From positions 154,989,043 through 155,053,042 of the forward strand of contig CP136069.1 in assembly GCA_032622095.1 (NCBI GenBank): a stretch of 64,000 bases of DNA, in the 5' to 3' direction. The notes under the pieces are model-generated. The model searched no databases, was not told the DNA's origin, and worked only from the letters and a program-made list of their open reading frames with translations. Made by a program: the position numbers and the translations under genes. The stretch's first letter is position 1, and each line of letters starts with the position of its first letter. Below, one piece after another: positions 41,001 through 53,000 of this stretch. Origin of the DNA: Siphonodentalium dalli. Its lineage: Eukaryota > Mollusca > Scaphopoda > Gadilida > Siphonodentaliidae.

Positions 41001-44000
41001 CAAAATGTTCTTTAGGTAGGAGATTTCATGCAGGGTACATGCATTTCTTGTGGGCATGCAGGAATGTCTTATAACTATAATCACCAGATTGCTCAATTTC
41101 TGCCTTTCAGCCATTCTTCAGCATTTAATATATGTGACCCGCCATATCAAATCCAGTCGTAAGTCGGGATTTTTTTACCCTGTGTCAATGCATTCTCTTA
41201 TATATGCGAGTCGACCATATGTCGCCTCGCATATATAAGAGAATGCATTGGCCTAACAATTTTCTACAATTTTAATAATTTTTTCTTGTATTCTTTAACA
41301 ATTTTATAATTTCACCCATACAGAGCCCCAGACAAACATGAGCAGACGACACTCTTCTATATGCTTCTATATATGTGTGGGGCTCCCTGTAGGGTAATGG
41401 ATGTTTTTTATTTTATGTCCTAAAAATTGTAAGAAACATTTATTTAAAAAAAATGATAAAAAATTGTTAGGCCAATGCATTCTCTTATATATTCGAGGCG
41501 ACCTATGGTCGACTCGCATATATAAGAGAATGCATTGGCACAGGGTAAAAAAACCCTGACTTACGACTGGATTTGATATGGCGGGTCACATATTATTTGC
41601 TGAAGAAAGCTAAGAGGCTGAAAGCTTCTAAAATTGAGCTATCCGCTGATTATAGTTAAATGTCGTGTTCCAATAATGAGCCATTACAGATAAGAACTTG
41701 AAGCCACTAACTGGAGCTGCATATACTTGTGCCCTTCAGACATTTTGTATGCTTTGTGGTGACTCGCCAACGATAGTTTGAACCACGGTTGCTGGGCCCT
41801 GTTTTGAGAGATCGATAGAAAATCTAGATATAAAATTTCAAATCATCCATCACTGAAATATTTGTGTGTACGGACAGAATATCTCTGCTATCTACAGTTG
41901 ATCTATTACACTAATGATGGTCTTAGTAATACCGTACGAGTTGTTTTACATATTTTTAGAACAATATAGATATCGCTCATACGAAGGGTGTGAAGACGGA
42001 TGGTTGCCGATGATGCTATATGTTATATACCAATTGGGTTAAATTACTAGTTTGACTTGAATGATTTGTGTATGCCATTGCACTTCAGCTGCAAAAACCA
42101 TCACAGTCAATATCAAATGCCGACACAATTAAATAATAGAAATGCGATCATTGGCTAGTCTTTGATTAACAATGTGTTAATGTGAACATGCCCTTAGCGA
42201 CTGATCAACAGTCTTCGAGAACATATCATAAACATGACTATTGCATTGAAAATGAGAAAGCTTGTTTTCCCAATTAATTAATAGTGCATTTTAATAATCC
42301 ATGTTACCACATACACATTTTTCATTACAATTGTGTCTCAATAGAACCGTGCGCTGGACTCCAGCTGTTTGGCGGGACATGATTTATATGCACATGCGTC
42401 TTTCGGAAATGTTTCGACCTTCGAAGAAAGTTTCCAGAAATATTTTCGCACCTCACTGTCTCTGCGAAAAAAAAAACATTCCGCATGTATCTTTTAGACT
42501 TGATCTCAACTCATTTTCCAAGTTTCAAGTTACATAAAATAAGCTTCTAACGGGCAGAATTATTGCCCACTTATTTTCCATTGCAGGGTATATATATATA
42601 TATATATATCTTTATAATAAAACACGAAGCTGTTGGCATATGGATTGGTTTAATCTGCCTGTGTAATACGAGTCTCAGCTGTCTGGACATCGATGTAATC
42701 ATGTCTGGTGTTTTGCGCGCCCATGTAGCTGGTGACATCCTGATGTGCGTCGTGACGTCATGGCGTCTTTATCGGTTTCCAGAAAGCAATCTTTCAATAT
42801 TGTTCTTTTATGAACGATTTACTATCAAAATAAAACCAGATAACAATGCAAATTAAGTATAAATGTGGATTTAAATTACAATTGGTGCATCCATTTCATA
42901 TTAGCGCATGTGCATTCTTTAGTTTTTGTACTTCTGGTATAACGTAACATATTCGCGGAAGGACGGACAAATAAACAGAGATCCGGACATACCGAAAACA
43001 TTACTTTCGTCCAGTATAGACTGGCGCAAGTAATTAAGTTTAGCGAATAGTAGTCGTCACATTAAGGTATGCCGTTATTGTGTTGTACTTAATGACAGTA
43101 ATGCCCTAAGTAATCGACTCCTTAACCACAGAAGAATTATGGGTAACTTTTCAGGATTTAGACGGAAATATGGCATGTTGCCATTATTCATCGGAAATCG
43201 CTCGGTGAGAGCTTTCCGATGATTGGAAACAAGCCATATTTCTGACTAAATCCTGAAAAGTTACCCATAATTCTTCTGTGGTTAAGGAGTCGATTACTTA
43301 GGGCATTACTGTATGTTGTTATCAGGTCAGAGCAAAGGCTCAAGGATCGCATGCACATCTCACCTTGATCAGAACTTATTACAATTTTTTCTACATATGA
43401 AAATTTTAATTGATAGATCTGATGATAGTGCACCACTTCACAAATGTTAAGACTTAAATGAATAACGGAATTTCCTAATAAATCACTTTAAAATTAATTA
43501 ATTAAGTTTCTTCCATGTTATTCATAACATAATTATGTAGTCATTGCTGGTCACTGCTGAACTACAAGCAATTACATATCGGTATATAAAATTATAATTA
43601 GTCACCAGTCACCACAAATTAAAAAAATGGCATTGAATTCAGACATGGAACTTCTCTCTATTATTGTAATTTGTGAAATAGTTATTTCTTGTCATCACAT
43701 ATAGGTGACCTACTTCAATCGTGGCTAATAATAACTGTCCGTGATTAAAATTAAAATTATTTATCAGTAACCACAAATTAAATAAATGGTTCTTCTCTCG
43801 ATTATTTGGAAATGGTCATTTTTTGACATCACATATCGGTGACCTACTACAATCATGACTAATAAATTGTCCCGATATACATTACTATTATTATTTAGTA
43901 TTATTCTACACTAGTCACTGTTGACGAGATAGTATAAACACAAATGGGGTGGGTGGTGCTGTTGTGGACATCTTGGTTCTTTGATCACAGGCTTTGGTCC

Positions 44001-47000
44001 TTATGGGGGTTTATCTTGGTGCATGTCACATATTGCCCTTGGGATGTATCCCTTGGGGGATTTGGGGCTAGTGGCTGGAGGTCAGGGGGTTCTATAATGG
44101 TGATACCCACCCATTATTATAAAATATCTCTTGTTTCTTGTTAGAGCTACAGTAATCAAAGGTTGAACACTAAGAAAAATTTAATCAAAATGGTTCATTG
44201 GAGCTACAAATTACTCCGTTAAAAGATTACAGTACATGTTGCTACATGTACTTGTACTGTACATATTCCATCAAGTGATATTGTAATAATAGAAATTCAC
44301 CGACCTGAAATTTTCATCAAAATAACTGATCCATTATAATGGGATCATTTCTGGATGAAAGCATATCGATATTAAAGTGGTATAGTGGACTCATGCTTTC
44401 ACTGAATTGAAAGAGATAGAGAGAAAACAGAATTTCACTCTCTAAGTAGGCTCATTATACCACTACAGTCAAGTATTTCTATATATTTTGTTAAATAAGT
44501 TTTGGAAAAAGACACAGTTTCTTACATTCACTCATGATACACTGGTAAGCCAGTTATTTATACAATTATTTTATTGTCCACATATACATGTAGAGCTCTA
44601 CCTCAACCCCTCAACAAGCCTTGAAATAGGGTGTCTGTCATTTGCATAATGAGGTCCCCAGAGGGTGAATTTAGTGATGATACCCCGCATAGAGGATGCT
44701 GTATTACTTTCCTTTTGCTTTATTTTTGTTGTTTGCTGTGTGTATAAAGACATATTATGTACTTGTTCAAGTGCGTGAAACTGATAAGTTAGTATTCAGG
44801 CGCTATGACAACTGGAGGAATGTAACATTTTACTAACATCGCCGAAAATTTGAAGCAAATCGACAGTACCACTCCATAAAAAACATCGTCAGAACTACGC
44901 TCAATTGTAAATATTTACTACTCGATTCGGGACGCATCTATCGGCGATAAACTAATGAAAACGATTTCTCCATCGAGAGTCACTGCATTTAATTCAGTTA
45001 TAAGAATGACGGTGTGTGTTGTCAATTTGGATATACTATTTGTTAAAATTACTACTTTGAGCATCACTATAAATGTTTTGACTTCATCTGAATGGAAAAC
45101 ATATTTGTCAGTAGAGCAGATGCCAATCATAAAAGTATGATGTATCAAACTTCCAACCTGTTCTTGCCCCCTAGATGCAGGAGTTTCTATTTGGTAACAA
45201 ATATACCCAATGGTTAGCCTAGAGTAATATAGGGCAAGAGTTGGAGCGACAAAAATTTGTAGGCTAAATGAAGCGCAGACACATTCAATTATATTTTTAT
45301 TCAACTTGCAATCAAGAGGTATGTCAATGAAGAAAGCATTTATATTAACACTACTTATAGAAATTGTATTTCCACCAATGCACAATAACACCTGTTGATG
45401 ACCAAAAAAAATTGTACCGCTATAGAAGAATTCAAATAACTTATTTACATAGAGAAAGCCAAATTTATCATACCAGGATATGAACAAAGTGTAGCAATTT
45501 GAATTCAGATATGATAGAGAATTTCCTCAAAGATGACCATGTATTGACCATACAAATTGATCATGTGCATGTGGAAGCATTGAAACTGCAGAGCACTACC
45601 TCTTACACTGCCGACTATTTAGGGAGCAAAGAATAAAATTCCTTGAGCATTCACCATGTACTCTAACATGTGATATATACTAAATGGTACTGATCAAGCC
45701 TTGAAATAGGGTGTCTGTCATTTGCAAAATGAGGTCCCCAGAGGTGAATTTAGTGATGATACCCCGCATAGCAGGCTAGCATCACCAAATTCACCCTCTG
45801 GGAACCTCATTCTGCGGAGGTGTAAGCAGAATGAGGTCCCCAGAGGGTCAATTTGGTGATGCTAGCCCACTATGCGGGGTAGCATCACTAAATTCACCCT
45901 CTGGGGACCTCATTCTGCAAATGACAGACACCCTATTTCAAGGCTTGGTTCTGATAACTTATCAGTTGAAGAAAATGTTGAAATATTTTGAGCAGTTCAA
46001 CTGTAGATTGACAGAACTGGTAGATTTCATAAATATTGCCACTGACTAAATACCCAATAGATTAGCACTGAGGTCTAATTGATTATAGATTGGCAATTGC
46101 ACTGCTGACAAATTCAATTATATACGCACCGTATTTGGAGCAGTGGGTGAGTCTCGGGCAATTCCTGTTTGCCCTCTTCTCGTGGCGTTTCGGACCCACT
46201 GTATATAAGTTCTTGTTTGGCTACCTATATTACTTGTTCAGATGTTAGTTACTAGTATTATATTTTTATATAGAATATAGGTAGTCCATATCGCAACACC
46301 CAGTCATTCTTAATCCTTTCCTTGATGTTGGGGATATAAATTACCATTGGATCTGAAAGTTCCAAGGGTTTTATATCTTCTACATCACCTACAAATAATC
46401 TATTTCGTATTTCACGCTACCTCTTGATACAAGTCTCTTAGCCAGCGAGATCTGGCAAAATCTCCCGTGTAAACAGCCAAAGCACAACTTGGGCAAAAAG
46501 AATACACATTTTTTATTTCAACTGATTGTGCAATAATTCCAGATCAAACTACAACTGGCAGTTTATAACTAAATACAATCTGTTACACGTCCGTAAATGT
46601 TTTCCTCCCTCCGTCTTTTATTTAATAACGCTGTTCGCAAGACAAAATTACTTTTTCTACGGAACTATATTTTTTGATGCGCACGAACACGAAACTACGA
46701 AGTAAGTAATTCATTCCCTATATTTTTCTCACAAGGTGCGGAAGCATATAATACATTCTTACAACTTTTTTACCTACCACCTTCCCTTTCAACCACCTTC
46801 TCTCAGCCTGATCCAAAATCTTTGTTTCTTCCACCATCACTGTTTCCCCCACCCACCAGTTGGTTTTTTCCTGTCTCAATGCTACATTGGGAGCCACCTT
46901 AAAAAGCATACATTCTCATTTTATCAACCGATATTTCATTTCACTGGTTAAGTGTCTCCCATTCCATAACTGGTGGGTGGGGACCTTTCTATATCTTTCA

Positions 47001-50000
47001 GGTCGGTCCGGGTTTCATTTTCATGTTCTTTTGTGGTACCCCGGTCCTTCCATTTAAGCCTTTTAGGCTTTTGTACTCTTTGTTATTATTTGATTTGTTA
47101 TTGTGTTTTCGGACCCACTGTATATACGTTCTTCTTCGGTTATATTACTTGTTCATATGTTATAGTTTTTATATTTTTTATATAGAATATAGGTAGCCCA
47201 TATTGCAACACCCGGTCTTTCTTAATCCTTTCCTTGATGTTGGGGATATAAAAACATGTAGCACAGCACAAGTGAGATTTTCAATTGTTCCTTTCTTTGA
47301 ATTAATATTAAATTATTCTAGTTTCTCTTTACAAAATCCTAGTCATATACTATTGACTAATAAGAGTATCGTATGGATACAGTTCATGAGAAATTTCAGT
47401 GAAAAATGGTATCCAGCTGCCTGAATAACATTTTCATGTATGTTTCGAATGGGATCGCAACTGAACAATAGAATTCTGTAAGAGAATATTGGCATATGTC
47501 AATGTTATAGGGTTAGTAAAAATAACTTTTTTTGGTGAAAAATGAGAGAATTCTGGGATCCACCACAACATCATATTCATCATCAATTCATGCCATTTTA
47601 TAACAATTTCATTTAGTTACAATTTAAGTGTTCAATGTAATTAGTAAATATAACATAGCGCGGTTAGACCAAAGCAGGTTCTTTTATAACTGAGTGAGAG
47701 AATGCATTTAGTAAGGGTTAATAATCCAAATAGAGACCTTTCGCAGAACTCACGTTTACGATTACGGATATGGATAGGGTACTACATCACCAACATTTGT
47801 GTACTTTCTAATTGTTATTGTATTTTACTATACAGTAATGCTCTAATTAATCGACCTCTTAACCACAGCAGAATTATGGGTAACTTTTCAGGATTTAGAC
47901 GGAAATATGGCTTGTTGCCATTCATTCCTGAAATTTATTGTTCGACACTGGTCAATATATATCATGTAAGATCGCTATTCACAACGTATAGCCATCGCTA
48001 GCTGCATACGATACAAAGCATCCCAGTAATTGTCATGCTAGAATTACGCAATGAAGCCATTCACCAAAAACATTATCTATTTGGGTAGCGAAAATGTCTC
48101 AGCATGGTGCACATCGCGTTGCTGAAATCGCCTTCAAATCAAATCGCGGACTGTAATGGTCTTGAAATGATGGCGTCGTGCAAGCCTTAAAATTATTTTT
48201 ATTTGACTGTGTGACATTTTGTCAGGAACCAAACAGACATCGTCTGACATTTCAAAATGAGGCCTGACATGTCTTTTTCATCACCCGAAATAATGCCAAT
48301 TGAAACTAATAACGATGTATTATCCCCCCAATTATGTTCCTCTTCTCAATTGTCACTTTTCGTGGTTGTGTCAGATCCAAATCTAGGAACCCCTCTTCCC
48401 CCATCAGCATTATGTCTATAGGGTCATCCATGATAACAACAAACTGAATTTCTACAACATATGACCTGGCATTTATACCTGGATTGCCACAATATATCAC
48501 AAGAATCCTGGGCCGTATGTTGTGACTGGTCGTATTATTGACAATAATCAGGTCATGATTATCGCATTGTTGCAAATGAAACAACAAGTGAAGTTTTAAG
48601 GGACTGTATACCAAACACGTGTTTTGAGTTGTAAAAGTGGTACAAAATAATGATGGTGCATCTTCGTCAAAACTGTTATCCACAGCTGTTTTGCGAAAGG
48701 ACTTTTTGGCCCTATGGATAGTCTTACGACTACCAATAGCTATCTGTATTTGTAATTGTAAGGATGCGAAAGGTCTCTAATATATTAAACCTGGCTGATA
48801 TTAAAAACTTACTTGAATCTGAGGAAGAAGTTGTATTCAATGAGCCAGTTTAATAGGAAACCAGCAATACCCATCATAAACATAGCGAATAGATTACGTC
48901 CTGCTACGTCCCAATCTAGTGGGTTGATCTGCTTGGCATTACCTGTTTATCAAGAATAAAAAGAAATAAAAACAACTAGCTAGAGTAGTGACTGTCACAG
49001 TGGGACTATGGATACCCCCAAAGTGCTATTATGTTACATTAAGGATACCCCTAAATTGCAATTACGGTAAAGTGCTATTATGTTACATTAAGGATACCCC
49101 TATATTGCAATTACGGTAAAGTGCTATTACATTACATTAAGGATACCCCTAAATTGCAATTACATTACATTAAAGGTAGCCATATTAACCCTTTCATGAT
49201 GGGAGCTGCGCTGGTGCAGCATTAAAGATCCTGTGCCAGTGCATTCTCTTATATATGTGAATCTCCCATAGGGATCCTCGCATATATAAGAGAATGCATT
49301 GGCACATTGTTTTCGCAAAATGTCAGGAAGCTCAAGGCATGGAAGGGTTAAGGGTAGCCATATTAACATATTTATATTTGAAAAAATACATGGCGAAAGC
49401 TGAACCGATAAAGGTGGTAACCACTGATCTTGCACCCTGCCCCAACCCATAGGAGATGTGGAGGCCATGACATAGAGAGAGCAGGCACGACCACACTCCA
49501 CATACAAGACATTAATATCTTGCGTGTTCGTGGTACCAGAGGTCTGTACGTAAGAGGCAAAGATGGGAGTCATTTATTCAACAACAAATTTGTATCCTTT
49601 ATAATCTTATTCGGTCAGGTAGCTACTAGAAGTTTGACCCTAGCAACAAGTTTATTCATGTCAGTTCTTGAATTGTCAAGCCTGCAAATAGTGTGTCTGT
49701 CATTTGCAGAATGAAATCCTCAGAGAGCGAATTTAGTGGGCTAGCATCACCAAATTCATCTTCTGGGGACCTCATTCTGCTTAGGGCTCATCTTCTGGAA
49801 AGTATCTATAGTCTCATATTAACATTGTTTTTAGTTACTTTTTCCCTTCTATATCCCTTCTATTCCCTTTATATCCCTTCTATTCCCTTTATATCCCCTA
49901 ATTTGCAGAAGATAAAATGTATAATCGAGGTGTCTAATTGGTGAACATCACTAATCTCAACTTGGAACTTCAATCTGATCCTAGGTCTCCCATAGCAGTT

Positions 50001-53000
50001 GAAGCCCAAGCAGAATGAGGTTCCCAGAGGGTAAATTTGGTGATACTATCCTGCTGTGCTGGATAGGGTCACTAAATTCACCCTCTGGGGACCTCATTCT
50101 GGATATGACAGACACACTATTTGCAGGCTTGTGTATGTCTATAGATTTCCAATCCGATCTCAATTTTTTATGATGATATTGTCTTGAAGAAAACTGTCTT
50201 TTGTTTTCAGGATGAAACCGAGGGAGGCTAAGAATCCTTGGGTGGTAATGTATATAGATATGTAATGTTCGCTGGTTGGGGATACATGAAAAGACAATAA
50301 ACCGATCTTACATCTGTGTGAAAATAGGAAACGTGAAGCGGTTTAATTATGTAAATCCAACTCCACACAGCGATAAAACTCTTAGTAAAAACTAATCTGT
50401 TATCACCAGTCGAGTGAAAATTTTAGGTAGTGGTTGCGGCAACTTAAATTTTTGTATGTGGCAGCAACAAAGTGTAGCTACCACTTAAAACATATCACCA
50501 TAACCAATCAAAATCGCTCTTATGGTGTGATATCATTTAATCAGTAATTGTAAATTTCGCCACAAATACGTAGTTTTAAATGACCGTGATCATGGTATTC
50601 CTTGCTTTATAAAGTACATAAACTGATACATCTAATGGATCAATGTCCGAGGGTAATCACTTTTAAAATTACACTTGCAACAATTTTAAGTGGCAGAAAC
50701 ACGAATGTTGGTGCCACTTAACCCTTCAATTGACAGGAGCTTCCTGAAATTTTGTAAAAAATATAACCAAAATTTCATTAAAGACATATTATGGACTTGT
50801 TCGGGTGAATGAAATTGATAAGTTAGTGCAGGCGCTATATGCCAACCTGGGGAATGTAGCATTCTACTAACATCGCTGAAAATTTCAACGAAATCGGTCA
50901 TACCACTCAATAGAAAACATTGTCTGAACTATACTCAATTATAAATATTTACATCTCGATTCAGGATGCAACTATGGGCAATAAACTTAACACAAATGAT
51001 TTCGCTATCGAGAGTCATTGCATTTAATATAAAAGAATGACAGTGTTTGTTGTCAATTTTGATTAATAATCGTAAAACATAACTACTTTGAAGATTATTC
51101 TAAATTTCTATTTGATCACCCTACCAGAGTGTTTCACATCACTTTAAGCAACGTATCATAAAAGTATAATTTTAAAGATTCCAATCTAGGGTATGAACCC
51201 TGACATGCCAATGACGCATCTTCCAGGACAGGAATGTGGCACAATAAGATATAAAGTTGCATATAAATTGTTCCCATTAGTGAATCTTACAAATGTCTCG
51301 TACAGGAGTTGGTTCTTTGACATACTGATTAAACCTCTACAGAGATAGTAATAAGACAAAGAGTTGTACAAATTGTACATAGTGAATTCCCTTACCAAAT
51401 CTCGAGAATGCATCGTATATCAGCTGATTCATAATGCATTCCCTTACCGAATCTCGATAATGCATCGTATATTATAATGTATTCCCTTACCGAATCTCGA
51501 GAATGCATCGTATATCAGCTGATTCATAATGTATTCCACTATCTAATCTCGATAATGCATCGTATATTATAATGTATTCCCTTACCGAATCTCGAGAATG
51601 CATCAAATATCTTACCGAATCTCGAGAATGCATCGTATATCAGCTGATCCATAATGTATTCCCTTACCAAATCTCGAGAATGCATCGTATATTATAATGT
51701 ATTCCCTAACCGAATCTCGAGAATGCATCATATATCTTACCGAATCTCGAGAATGTATCGTATATCAGCTGATTCATAATGTATTCCCTTACCGAATCTC
51801 GAGAATGCATCATATATCTTAACAAATCTCAAGAATGCATCGTACATCAGCTGATTTATAATGTATTCCCTTACCGAATCTCGAGAATGCATCATATATC
51901 TTAACTAATCTCAAGAATGCATCTTACATCAGCTGATTTATAATGTATTCCCTTACTGAATCTCGAGAATGCATCGTATATCAGCTGATTCATAATGTAT
52001 TCCCTTACCGAATCTCAAGAATGCATTTATATTATAATGTATTCCCTTACCGAATCTCAAGAATGCATTTATATTATAATGTATTCCCTTACCGAATCTC
52101 AAGAATGCATTTATATTATAATGTATTCCCTTACCGAATCTCGAGAATGCATCATATATCTTTCCGAATCTGTAGAATGCATCGTATATCAGCTGATTCA
52201 TAATGTATTCCCTTACTGAATCTCGAGAATGCATCTTATATCAGCTGATTCATAATGTATTCCCTTACCGAATCTCGATAATGCATCGTATATCTTACTG
52301 AATCTCAAGAATGCATCATATATCTTACCGAATCTCGAGAATGCATCGTATATCAGCTGATTCTTTGACATGTCGATGAGACCTCTACCAAGACAGTAAT
52401 GTGGCAAAATAAGGAAAACCTTTGTCAAGATGTCGTTTATCGCCTTAAGGTCCTGAAAATTAAAAACATGGCAATGACAATAGGAAGACCTGTTAACCAT
52501 GTCTAAGAACTCATTGATTGATTGATTTTATACTCAATAGCACAATAAAGTACAAAATTAGAGTGTTGACTGAACATATACACAAGGAAAGCTATATACA
52601 TATGTGCCGCAGGCTGAAGTGATTTGTACCTGCCATTGTGACAGCCTCTAATTTAGTTAATAATTGGAAATGATAGAAGCAACCAGTGATCTTATGGAGA
52701 CATTTAAGACTAATCTAGGGATCTGAAGTCATATGAGTATAGGAATGTACAAGGTTTATAGGCTTTATGATGCTTATGACAATCAATGAAATAGTTTTGT
52801 AAAATACAGGAATAAGTTAAGTTTCTTTGAAGAATGATTACACTTTCTAGCACATTGGGTAGTTACTATCAACACAATATGATCTTGTCATGATGACAGG
52901 CTGTAATAGTTGAGAATTGCTAAATTATTTCAAGGCTTGCTTAACCCTTTACCCAACAGAAGGGCCCTGTGCCAATGCATTCTCTTATATATGCGAGTCG

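Larger units (their letters stand above)
47730..48779. mobile_element. 1-kb inverted-end element, GAGACCTTTCGCA ends
   Basis: Left GAGACCTTTCGCAGAACTCA, right, inverted, GAGACCTTTCGCATCCTTAC, both next to TA. The subterminal GATTACGGATATGGATAGGG is shared with 7555. The short 2-bp flank and GAGAC start recall ISL2EU/Harbinger relatives, but this is inference. Confidence 0.6.

Noticed and set aside
44918-45487. 189-codon minus-strand open frame
   Set aside because: The longest single frame in the window, but it runs across a dispersed repeat (44746-45075) and into LINE-like sequence, with no recognisable domain or splice context.
51391-52452. CRISPR array or origin iterons
   Set aside because: Units are contiguous, share exon sequence, have no unique spacers, and the context is an animal intron.
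51943-52500. Open frames of repeating SLTESRECI or [14 protein letters not shown] peptides
   Set aside because: They are translations of the exon 6 minisatellite, not genes; only 52329-52452 is taken as coding.
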